A stretch of 64,000 nt of DNA from Merluccius polli (taxonomy: Eukaryota > Chordata > Actinopteri > Gadiformes > Merlucciidae), in NCBI GenBank assembly GCA_030340625.1, contig JAOPHQ010000912.1:1-64000 (forward strand). The letters run 5' to 3'. Shown in pieces: positions 25,055 to 36,600 of this stretch. The stretch's first letter is position 1. The number at the start of each line of letters is the position of its first letter. The position numbers and the translations under genes were made by a program. The notes beneath the pieces were generated by a model that did not search any database, was not told the DNA's origin, and saw only the letters and a program-made list of their open reading frames with translations.

Positions 25055-28000
25055 TTTGCTTTTATTGTTAAAAGGTTGTTAATCAGAACTAGTAAACAAC
25101 ACAGCTATTGCTTCTTGGTCGAAGTTTTAAAGATCCCCAGATGTTGATGTAAGTTGCAGGCCTTCAGTCATTATGACTAAATTAATAAACATGTTTTTTT
25201 TTTAAATCTAATTTGAAATTAACAAAACCTATTTAATTATGCTTATGGGATGTATTTGGGGTACAGTTTGTCATTACACATTAGGCCTACACAGTGCTAC
25301 ACAGGGAACTGTGTTGATTTGTGATATTGAGTTATACTTTTATGACTTCTCTAAAGCTTTGCTAATCCATTTAACACAACCGCTGCATCACTTAGAAACC
25401 CATCCAATTAAAGTGGATTGGCCTCAGGTGCGCCGTTTACGGAAAGCCAGGGTGAGAATGAATGAACGAAGTGACGAGTGCATGAATCTTCTAGGACTAC
25501 AACATGAAGGATGAGGTTGGAAGGAGATGCACCCTATAGATATTTTAGTGCAGCATGTTGTTACCTCACCTCCCATAATTCATAGGGATCTCACCCTGAT
25601 GTAATAACTGTCCTGCATAGCCCTGAGCACAGTGACCTTACCCAAGTTATTACTGCTATTACTGCGTTATTCGTCATGAACTCTCCATCCACATAATGAC
25701 AACATTTATAAAATACACAAACACATGTTCCCATTTCCCTCATGTAGATGTAGACACAGCATGTACATATATGCACACTTACAGCCCGATGTAGAGACAC
25801 ATGCACACGCAAACACACACTGAAACAAACAAATGATCAAGTATGTGCACACGCACTCAGACACATGTACACACAAACAGACATAATCACACACATGCAC
25901 CACAACAGTGGTCAGTGCTATGGCGCTAATGTCTGAGGGGTTTGCTGCGTCCCGGGACGCGGCCCTTCACCTCTGGGGGATCACAGGCCATGTTGGACTG
26001 CAGCCTCATGGCGCTTTGACAATACACCATCTGTTAGACAGCACTCTGCCGCTGCTATTGTGGCGATTGGGACCTCAGCCAGGGAACTGATGAGTCTTCT
26101 GTCGTGAAGGCAATGGCGTTGACAAATGCGGGGGCGGACCCGTCTGTTAAAACGCCATAACTCATAACACCTAAAGGCGTCTGTATAGGTGAGTAATGAC
26201 GTGCAGTTTTATAGTAGCGCAGTAAAACAAAAATGAAGACGGCCGTTCAAAATTTGCATCATATGGTTCATACGCCTTACGTCACTTTTTTGGTGCAAAT
26301 CGGCATTAAAGTTGCAACTTGCGATGCAATCAATCTCTGGAGTCCACGATTACAATTTTTCTGTATCTCTCCGCAATGGGACGATCAATATTAGTCCCAC
26401 CTCATTTGGGGGGGTTCCCGCGAGTCGTTCAGGGCGACTCAGCTGCTCTAGGAAGTGTTGGGACATTAATTACGCAGGAGGACAAGAGTGGAGGTATTCT
26501 AATCCATCCTGCTCCAGAGGAAAGTGCTAACCATCTGTTTTAATCGGGCGTCTCTTCACCACTGATATGGACTCCATTCATCAAGCAGGTGGAGTAGGCA
26601 TTGCTTTTGCAAAGCTTGCAAATGCTGCTGTTTGTTAGCACAAACCAGTGGCAACAACTTGAACTTGAACTTGTATGTATCAGCAGTTCATTCACTTCGT
26701 CTATTCAGCTAAAATACGAAGACATTTTTAGTTTCTTAGTCTATAGTACAATAAACTTAACTTAAACTTTTTTTTAATTTCCAAAACAAATGTACTTAAA
26801 TAACTGAAAACCAACTTATAACATGGACACACCAACTTATAACATGGGCTCAAGGCAGTGGTGCTTCAATAAAAACATGTCTGTCACTTTCATTTATTTC
26901 CAAAACAAATTTACTTGAATGATTTAAAGTGTACATTTCTCAGATCCAAGACATGTGTTCTACCACAGTTAACTGCCAAAATGGCATTTCATTCTAACTT
27001 AAATGAAATTATACATTTTTCAAGTTATCCCTTTCTCTCCATCTCTACTTCAAGCTCATTGTATGGCCTCTATAAAGAAAACTTGAGTTGACCTTTGGTT
27101 TGAAAGTGCATGCGTTGCTCCTTTGTAACAAAACATGTCACTGCTAGGTAACAGATGTGCTGACTCGGAGGAGCGTCTGATGAACTGGCTGCTTGTGAAC
27201 CAACACTACAACAAGCTGATCCGCCCGGCGATAAACAGGTCAGAGAGGGTCACAGTTAAACTGCAGGTGTCTCTGGCACAACTCATCAGCGTGGTGAGTC
27301 ACACGTCTACAATCTCAATTAACACAAATACAATAAATCTTGTAAAACAAATCCAAATCAATTTTGGGTGAACGTTTTTCACATGGTACCAAGATAGATT
27401 AAAACATTCATACACCATTCAAAACACATTCTCAAACAGACTCCATTGCCTTAGTCTTATATTGATGAGAGAAGGGACATTTCTGGCAAATTGATATATT
27501 TGCCATTTGACATCCAAATTGAGTATTTTAATTCGTCAAAATAAACAGCCATAGAGCCGGTTCATCAGGACTTTGGAGGCTGGTGATATGCAGCCAAGGT
27601 TTTACACTGCAAACCAAAATAGCCTGACTCATTCAATGCCTTAGTTTATGAGCTAGAATTTGTTGCGGCATTTGGTCAACTTAATTGAAACAGTACATCA
27701 TGACAATGTGATGAGAATGTCATCAACATGGAGGATCTCAATACAGTTGTGGAACTTGAACTGATCCCTTATTCTATTCTGTAGGACAACTGTGAGGCTC
27801 AGGTTAGGCAGCCTGCTGCTTAGTGACGTGTACCTAAAATCACAAAGTCCCTTTGGATAAAAGCATCTGCTAAATGTCTAAATAGTGGCTAGTAGTTACT
27901 TTCCACACATAACGTGTGTACACCGTACTCATGACTTTCGTCATGATAGATAAAAGTATACACTTTGTGTCCTTATGTACTTATATGTACCCGATAATGT

Positions 28001-31000
28001 ACCTGTACCTTTGTCAATACAAATTCTGTAAATCCATTCAATGTTTGCCATGTCTCTGAGCCAAGTTTCAAATTCTTACTTTTGTTATTTGTGCATGCAA
28101 ACGCATGAAATTGATATGAATTGAGGTCAATTCTTTGCCCCCTCCTTCCTTTTCCATTTCCAGAACGAAAGGGAGCAGATTATGACAACGAATGTCTGGC
28201 TCACTCAGGTAAGCTTAATAAAGGCTCCAAAGGTCCATCAACATCAATCACCAACCACTTTACCGCCGACCATAGCCATCTTTTGTTTTACCGTCCTTCC
28301 CCTGAACTTGGATTAAACCATATCCCTTCTTCCATTCTTCCTCAAAGTGGAACAAACTGGCTCTGTAATTGTGCTGTGGGCCCTCTTCATTCCAGTGATG
28401 ATGAAGCATGTAATTAAGTTTGAGCTGGTCCCCGGGAGACGATGTGATGGTATGTGACTGTCAGAACGATGCTGAGGTGAAGCAGTCAGGTGTCTTCGTT
28501 CCTCTGTAGAACTGGGTGGATTACAGATTGTCCTGGGACCCCTCGAAGTACGAAGGCATCGAGAAGCTGTGTATTCCCTCCAAACACATCTGGCTGCCTG
28601 ACATTGTTCTGTACAACAAGTAAGCACCACTAGACTCCTTCTGCTATAATACAATTATTTACTAGATATTATACTTTGTCATCGCTTGTTGTGGATATAT
28701 TGATTTTAGCAACACTAGAGCTAAATCGCATGAAGGTATAAAGGTGACAAAGTTTGTTGCTGTTTTACTAAATATTGATGAGATTTAGACTTTAGAGCAA
28801 ATTGTCCATTGTATTGTGTTGGTAGCAGCACTATGGTCGTAACTCCTAACAATACAGCATTCGTATTAAAGGGATAGTTCGGGTTTTAAGACACGAAGTT
28901 GTATGGGTTCCCTGTCAGCAACGTTGTGCATCAGCACTGACTTACCCCCCGACAGCGTCCTGAAGGCTGCGCAGGCGTTTCACTGTCTTTCGCGTGCTGG
29001 AAAGTTAACGCGAAAGACAGTGAAACGCCTGCGCAGCCTTCAGCTGTCAGTAGCGCGCAGTGGTAGGAATCGAGAAAAATAGTGCCAAGTGATAACGAGG
29101 TTTTAATTTTTCCTGGACAACGTTTTTGTGGTGCAAATATGTCACTCTTTTGAACGCATATGGTTTTGAGAAGAAAAACACTTTACTTTCGTGACCCCAG
29201 CAACTTGCCGGACTACTTTCTTCAGCATCAAAAACCGGCTGGATCCCCCCTCTCAGGACGCTGTCGGGGGGTAAGTCAGTGCTGATGCACAACGTTGCTG
29301 ACAGGGAACCCATACAACTTCGTGTCTTAAAACCCGAACTATCCCTTTAACACAATATTTTACCCTCCAACGTACATTGTCTCTATCTTCTTCAGTGCAT
29401 ACCTCTTTAATCTTTAGAATGATTGATGATCCGCACAGCAAATACGTTTAGCTCTAAGCACTGTTTTTATGTATGAAGTTTTATGGATAGTGGTGTTCCT
29501 TTCACTGGCATTTAAAATAATTCAGAAGCTCAAACTCCTTTCTGTAATTTTCCCTTTTTGCTCTCAGTGCAGATGGCACTTATGAGGTGACGGTCTTCAC
29601 CAACGCCATTGTGCAATTCAACGGCAGTATTTTCTGGCTTCCGCCTGCCATCTACAAGAGCGCCTGTAAAATTGAAGTCAAGCACTTCCCTTTTGACCAG
29701 CAGAACTGCACTCTCAAGTTTCGCTCGTGGACTTACGACCACACGGAGCTCGACCTGGTCTTGAAGTCAGAGGTGGCCAGCATCGACGACTTTACACCCA
29801 GTGGAGAGTGGGACATCCTGGCCCTCCCGGGCAGGCGGACCATTAACCCTCTGGATCCAACCTACGTGGACCTGACGTATGATTTCATCATTAAGAGGAA
29901 GCCCCTCTTCTACACTATCAACCTCATTATTCCCTGTGTGCTGATCACCTCCTTGGCCATCCTGGTATTCTACTTACCCTCAGACTGTGGGGAGAAGATG
30001 ACTTTGTGTATCTCCGTCCTCCTAGCGCTCACCGTGTTCCTTCTTCTCATATCCAAGATTGTTCCCCCGACGTCCCTGGATGTGCCTCTGATCGGAAAGT
30101 ACCTGATGTTCACCATGGTGTTGGTGACCTTCTCGATCATCACCAGTGTGTGCGTGCTCAACGTGCACCACCGTTCTCCTAGCACACACACCATGCCCTC
30201 CTGGGTCAAGATGGTGTTCCTGGTCAAGCTGCCCACCTTGCTTTTCATGGGACGACCTCAAGATAACTTAATGCAGCAAAAACCCCATAGGCAGCGATGC
30301 GCGAGGCCTAACAGGTCCATGCTGGGCGTTGGACGGCATCCGTCTAAAACAGGTATCACCATGTCCTCCTCCTCCTCCTCTGCTCTCCTCGCTTCTGATT
30401 CTGTCTTCTCCATCCCAGGACACTTTTACAACAACAGGAATGCTGTTCCTCCACTGACACACAGGCACATGAATCGTAACGTGAATGTAGAGTATCTCCC
30501 CAGTGGCTCCTTGTCCAGCCAGGACCTCAGGCACAGAACAGGCCAAGACTGGTCTGCAGACATCCAGGAGGCAGTGGATGGGGTGCGCTTTGTGGCCGAC
30601 CACATAATGGAAGATGACGATGATCAGAGTGTATGTATATAACTAAATAATTAAGTATGGTTAAAAGGTTGAATATATGGTTGAAAGGTTGAATATTTAA
30701 TAAGGGTTTTTGAAATGGTGTTAATTATCAGGTTGGGGTTAGCACAGGGTAACCATATTTAACATTGAAAAGGCACAAGAATATGTCTTGTACTGTGGCT
30801 GTCCCTGCAGTTGGAGTATAGTTGATATATGTGGATCAATATTATTGGATTTATTATCCATGCATTCAGGTCCTATATGATCATGTGTGTGTACAGTTAT
30901 GGATGCTTGGCCTCAGTGGAAATCAAATCACGTGTGTTGTTGGCTCCATGCAGTGCCACATTATTAACACTGACCCATTCTCAAGCACTGCTGTGACCCC

Positions 31001-31798
31001 TGTCCAATATGGATTTTGACGAGGCTTGGGATATTTGGCAAACCATATGACCCCTGGGTGGCAGAAGGTTTCACACTTACCCTGGGCTGTGCCTGTGACC
31101 TTAAAGTCAGACATTTGGTATGAATGAATGAATTGTTGTCTTGCAAAAATCAATGGAATAGGGAGGTCACAAGGCTTGAGAAATGAGCCCCTTCACAAAT
31201 GACCAAGGACAGCATGGGGTGAGGGGTGACAGAATGTAGTGAGAGGTGAAAGGGTCAATAACCATCTCCAATATGGGAATCAGCAGAATGGATGAGTCCG
31301 TGCTGAGACATGACTTGGCTTATTGTACAAAATAAATAGTATAATTTAGTGACTTAATAATAGTGTACTAGTAGGCTGTAATAAGATATATAAGGAGTGG
31401 CGGTTACTTCGCTCTTTGTAGTCCTTGGCCTGCCTATCCCTAGTCACTTAAATTGTATTGATTATTTGAAAACGATGCACCATGGCAGCAAACCATGTAT
31501 AAGTCATTCCAGTCCATTCTAAGATAAGTTAATTAATTCCAGACTAGAACTAGGACTGTGTAAAGTACATTGTGATATTATATTTGCATCATTGCTGCAT
31601 CATTTCAACCTTACTTTTGTTGTGTTATTGCAGGTGATCGGAGACTGGAAGTACGTGGCTATGGTGGTGGATCGTCTGTTCCTGTGGATCTTTGTGATCG
31701 TGTGTGTGGTGGGAACGCTGGGCTTGTTCCTGCAGCCTGTCTTCCAGAAGCCCATCATCCCAACTCAGCAGCCCAGCTCTGAAACTCCTCGCATTTGA
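24849..31798 (+). CDS. chrnb4: Neuronal nicotinic acetylcholine receptor subunit beta-4, complete, 6 exons
   Basis: Pentameric ligand-gated cation channel subunit of the plasma membrane, supplying the complementary face of the acetylcholine site when paired with alpha3. Exons: 24849-24900, 27148-27293, 28164-28208, 28510-28619, 29568-30630, 31634-31798 (1581 nt, 526 residues). Exon 1 encodes the signal peptide MIGTLPILAFCFFSLMHG and splices in phase 1. The Cys-loop is Cys151 to Cys165 (FPFDQQNC). M1-M3 lie near 230-320, with M2 carrying CISVLLALTVFLLLISKIVPP in part; a variable cytoplasmic loop and M4 in the last exon follow. There is no vicinal Cys pair, as expected for a beta. SPSTHTM, LIGKYL and GRRTINP favour beta4 over beta2, although parts (VLKSEVAS, FLQP) look beta2-like. 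Linkage to chrna3 and chrna5 supports beta4. Confidence 0.9.
24901..27147 (+). other. chrnb4 intron 1 contents
   Basis: A 2.2-kb intron with an (ATT)n tract at about 24974-25053 and otherwise unique AT-rich sequence. Short open frames at 25908-26090 and 26312-26530 have no recognisable domain and were not annotated. Confidence 0.5.
27840..27885 (+). repeat. SINE/LINE-tail-like motif in chrnb4 intron 2
   Basis: Contains CTTTGGATAAAAGCATCTGC followed by TAAATG, the tail motif shared by many abundant fish SINE copies. The upstream body is too diverged to delimit. Confidence 0.45.
28866..29350. mobile_element. TTAA-flanked MITE with nested hairpin in chrnb4 intron 4
   Basis: Starts TTAAAGGGATAGTTCGG and ends with its complement, with TTAA at 28866-28869 and 29347-29350. 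Terminal inverted repeats extend roughly 95 bp. Inside, a second perfect inverted repeat of about 33 bp (arms ending in TTTCGCG/CGCGAAA) folds around a 14-nt loop near 28990-29006. TTAA suggests the piggyBac superfamily. There is no coding capacity. Confidence 0.7.
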
Positions 31799-32219
31799 AC
31801 CTGCAACCAGCAGGTCAAGGGCAGCATTCACATTCATGAAGCGTTTGTTGTGTGTGTGGAAATTAGCATTCCAATATTAAATGTATGGGTAGTTGAGAAA
31901 ACAAAAATGTGAAGGTGATTGTTGTAAGATGCCATATGACAATGTGGTGGGAGTTTACTGAATTAAGATGACTTCAGTAGTTGCTGGTAGATCATTTAGG
32001 AAAACTAAAACTCAAAACGATAACAGTTATAGCAAATTATTGCATCACAACAAGCCATCAGGGTAGAATAGCACATAACGGGCAAAACGTATACAGCAGT
32101 AGTCTCTGTATTATATAACCAGAGCCAACAATATAAAGCAGCAATATAAGCCACCGGACTGGTGAGGATATGGCAGAGTGGCATCTGTAAGGGACCTGAT
32201 CAGTAACGTTTGTGGTCGC

Positions 32220-32225
32220 AATAAA
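32220..32225 (+). terminator. chrnb4: Candidate polyadenylation signal of chrnb4
   Basis: AATAAA about 420 bp after the chrnb4 stop codon, within GCAATAAAGG. It is the first canonical hexamer noticed downstream. Confidence 0.4.
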
Positions 32226-33399
32226 GGTTCAAATGTGATGTGTGATATGTGATGAGTGTTTAAAATGCCATAACATCAACCTGTAATCCATTAAATGTAT
32301 TAAACGCCCAATGAAGTCTGAAATTGAAGGATGCCATTGCCAAAGTGGTTGCGAAATCTCAATCCATGGTAATAAAATCCGTTGCTGAAGATGTGCCAAT
32401 TAATTTAATCACAACATTAAAACCCAATGTTTGAACGAAATGTATTATTTTTTGACTAGACAGGCATTTTTTTTAATGGATTAAACGTTCGTTGGAAACT
32501 TTGCTGATTTTATATTTTCTTTGAAACAAAAGATTGAAAATGCTGGCCTACACAAATGTGTCTCCCATGAAAAAAAGTTTAATTTATACTGCACCATCTT
32601 GGGTACGCCTCTTTACTGATACACACTCAAATGTAAATGTAACGTTTCAACACACCACATCGCTTGTCCCTTGGCCACTATACTGATAGATGAACACAGT
32701 GACCATTAGAGAAGCTGCAGGTCAGCAGCTCCATCAAGCCTAATGAATCCCTGGCCAGATCTTGCACATGTCACGAAAATGTCGATGCCTTACCAGCTCA
32801 CATACATGATGTATTGTTGAAGCAGCACCGAGCCATGAGTTTGTTTCACATGGCTGTATAACATGCTTTAGTTTAACAATAGGCCTACATGTTTTACAAT
32901 GAAATAAAACCCTAGTCACATACTTACTATGAGGCTGAACTGTTACAGGTGTACTGTAACAGGTCATTGGCCATACATAATGCAACATTATTGACACTTT
33001 AGAAACGGAAAGGGGAAAACTAAAGTGTACAAAATGTAGGCTAAGTGTAACCTACAGGCTACGTGTAGCCTACAGGCTAAGTGCGGACGGACGAGGTAAC
33101 TGACAGGAGAGAGATAAAACGAGAAACTATATTAAACCATCTTAGCGGCCATATTAGACTAGACTGGTTCAATGGCGGCCGGCTCTGAAATCTAGAAATA
33201 ATTATTTTTAAATCAAATCACAAAGAAACACGTCCAAAGCCAGTGAGGACACAGCCTAGCGTAGGTGTAACACTGCCTGGTGGAGGTGTAACACCGCCTG
33301 GTGGAGGTGTAACACCGCCTGGTGGAGGTGTAACACAGCCTAGTGGAGGTGGAACACCGGACAGGGTGGGGTTAAGAGTCTCCTACTGTGTCTGAACGC
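32226..33399. other. chrnb4-chrna3 intergenic segment with minisatellite
   Basis: No gene is recognised. A tandem array of about 21 bp, GCCTGGTGGAGGTGTAACACC, repeats four to five times at about 33258-33360, just before the GC-rich region upstream of chrna3. Confidence 0.65.
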
Positions 33400-33606
33400 C
33401 TCCATGATTTAGTGGCGGACGGACGCGCGCGCTTCCCGCCTCCTCCTCCTCCTTCTGCTCCGCCTCTTCCCGCCCACAGTGGTCTCGCGCCCCTCCACTC
33501 CCTTCCCGCCACTCCGTTCCCGCTGTCCGTTCCGCTCCGGGTCTCCTCGGTCCTCCTGGTCCTCCTCGGTCTCCATCGTCCTGGGGGGTTAGTGAAGCGG
33601 ATCAGG
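33400..33606 (+). promoter_or_regulatory. chrna3: GC-rich promoter region of chrna3
   Basis: About 200 bp of C-rich sequence with several CCCGCC/CCGCCC boxes (Sp1-like) and a CGCGCGC core near 33424 directly precede the chrna3 ATG. No TATA box is seen. This is consistent with the GC-rich, Sp1-driven promoters known for neuronal nicotinic receptor genes. The start site was not determined. Confidence 0.5.
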
Positions 33607-36600
33607 ATGATCATGAGAGCGACCTTCTCCCTGGTTCTACCCGTCCTCCTGGTCCTCCTGGTGCTCCTGACTCCTGGTGAGTGGTGCGGTGGACTTGTTG
33701 CATGTGGTGTTAGGACCAGTTTCATGATGGGCCCACGACGGCTAATAACATTTTATAATACATATATATTTTTTAACATTTAAACAAAAAAAAAAGTATT
33801 ATATTATTTATGTTAAATTGCAGAAAAAATGTAGAAAAAGTTCTACATTTTTTAGTTTATTGCGGTTTAGTTATTGTTCATGTGTGTCATGTGTTATTCT
33901 GGGTGAGATGTTGTGAGAAGTGTTTTGATTAAATATGGAGTTAATTAAATGTAATTCTTGGCTCCTAATATGGAGGCTGTATATTTAGTTATGGGCTGTA
34001 ACACTACTGTGGACAAGAGCAATTAACGCCCATCCAGTGAATCAATGAGTGCTCCTCAACGTCCTGCAGTGACATGCGGTCCGTCCCTCCTGCTCCACCT
34101 CAGGTGGACGCTGCTCAGAGGCTGAACACAGGCTCTTCTCTGTGGTCTTCGACAGCTACAACCAGTTCATCCGCCCCGTGGAGAACGTGTCCGACCCGGT
34201 GGTCGTTCAGTTCGAGGTGTCCATGTCTCAGCTGGTCAAAGTGGTAAGGCGGTGGAGGAGATGAATGGTCCCATGTGGACATGAGGGGTTCGTGTCTGGA
34301 CTGTCTCGCATGCAGGTGGTACTTATGTCTGATTGTACTGGAAGGACCACAGTAGTATTATCTGACGATGAGCCCTAGACATATACTCTTGTGCTGTACT
34401 TTATAGTTTTCAAATGCAAAAAGGAGTTGATTGACAGGCAAGATAGACAGCAGTTTGACAGGGCTGAGCTCTGCACAGTGGCTCCGGGCGGTCCGGACTA
34501 AACTCTGGACCTGCGACCGTGAATGAGAAGCTGTAGGATTTAATAGCAGGGTTTGGCCGGAGCTGCGCCGGGATCGGCTGCAGAGGCAGCACAGCCAGAT
34601 GCCAGGCAGTGAATGCAGATGAAGACAATTAGACAAAAACCGAGCAGGCTCAGTCAGAAAACGACAGATATGGATGATGTGTTTATCCTACACAAAGTGT
34701 ACTGCAAAAAGTAAACTCATTTCAATAACACACCAATGGCAGAGCATCTTTTTTACCAACCTAACATCAATCATTTGCACGGCGTACCTAAAAGCAATAT
34801 GTGCTATCAAATTAACAGTATATGGAACCACTGTATAATTCATCTGCGTCTCCAAGACGAGTTCAGGTCTTTACAGGAGTAGATAACAGAGATATATGAG
34901 ATATAGCTCTCTTTGTAATATTGTTCATGAGCCAAGATGTTTTTAGCCCTGCAGGGCTGCTGGATGACCGTTATTTCCTCCTTAACGCCTTGCGGTCCGA
35001 AGCCGGTTCCGGCCCAGCCTGTGTCCAATAAGCCAGGGCTGTATGAGCTTGTTTAAAACATCGATAGCTCACTGCCTGGACCCGACATCATCTCACAGCC
35101 AGGAAGGGTCGCTTCTTGTGCAACAGGTTCTTCAGCTTTGACTGGCAACTGAGTGAACTGAGTTCAAGCTGAATGAGGCTGCAGCCTGCTGCTCACGCTG
35201 GTTAAAGGAACACTTCACCCATTTGCATTAAACGTTGCGTCGTTAGAAACCCAGTAATATTTTTGAATGGTCGTGCAACATTTAAGGATATTTGTCTGAT
35301 TTCAGCAATTGTAATTGGAGTCATGTGGTGAAATGCATAGGTGTGCCGAAACAGGAAAATGACATGATGATGATGGACAGCGGCAAAAGGGCTGTAGTCC
35401 TGCGAGCAACAAACAGACACAAGTGCACACAACACAAACGTGGCTTAAACACACACACACACACACAAACACACATACACACACACAACAGACCTATCAG
35501 TCCGGGGCCGGGGGCCACATGAATGGTTAATGCCAGGCGCTGGTTCATGAGATGAGATTGGTGGCGGTGCTGACCCAGTTCTAACACAGACCAGAGATCT
35601 GCCATCCCCCCCTAATGCCTCTCCTCCAGCGGACCTGCTGGGAGTGGCGACTGGTTGACGTGACATTGTGAAAGAGACGCCCCCCCCCCCCCCCCCCCCC
35701 CCCATATCCACCTATTGAAATGAGATAAGATGGACGCAGGATCACATTTATTGTTTTAACACACTTTTGGCATTTCTTGTGTTTGCCTTGTGATTCTTCC
35801 TCTGAGGTCATTTCCTGCTCTGTTTTCAGGACGAACTCAACCAAATCATGGAGACCAATCTTTGGCTGAGACATGTGAGTTTATTACCCATCCACCACCG
35901 GGGCACATCTGTGCAAGTAGCCCTTGAGCAAGGTCACTAGCCCTGCACCCAACCAGTCTCTGCCATGCAGGACTGCTGGGGGTCACACTGACACACAGCT
36001 TCAATTATGCATTGCCATTGCCTGTGCAGTTAGTTAATGTGAAGTAGATGATATTGTATTGTGTGAATTGATTTGCCTGATGTATTGCTCATTCAACATT
36101 ACCACTACTAACTTACTTACTTATACTTACTTCATTATTGTATCCATTTCTTGTATATTGTAAATCATTGCAGCAATTTACCTTAGTTTCCTCCATCAAC
36201 TTTCATTTTATTAGATGATGTTAAACTATGTAACATAAACATGTTTATGTTACAGAGATGCTTAATATTTGTAGAATATTACACATTAATAACTGTAAGC
36301 AGATGATCCTATAATATACTGTAATAGTAACAGCAACACACACAGCTGGTGATATTTGCCCTGAATCTGAACTTCATTTGAATGTCATTATGGGCTGCCT
36401 GGCGCTTCACCAAGCGGTTGCATGGCCTGATGGGTCACATGGTGTAACATGGTCCCAATGTGGCTGTAATCGCACAATAAGCATATTGTAAATTCATTTT
36501 ACAGTCCAATAGTTATTTTCCATGGTTCAAGTTTTTATTAAAGGTATGTCGACAGGCCTGAGTTTAGGGAACGTTTCCACATAATGCACACATGTGCACT

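Noticed and set aside
25908..26543. Small open frames in chrnb4 intron 1
   Set aside because: No recognised domain, no conserved pattern and no splice support.
29568..31798. Calling this gene chrnb2
   Set aside because: Some blocks look beta2-like, but LIGKYL, SPSTHTM, GRRTINP and linkage to chrna3/chrna5 favour beta4.
33388..33606. N-terminal extension of chrna3 through the upstream open frame
   Set aside because: The extension is GC-rich promoter-like sequence, whereas the ATG at 33607 begins a normal signal peptide.
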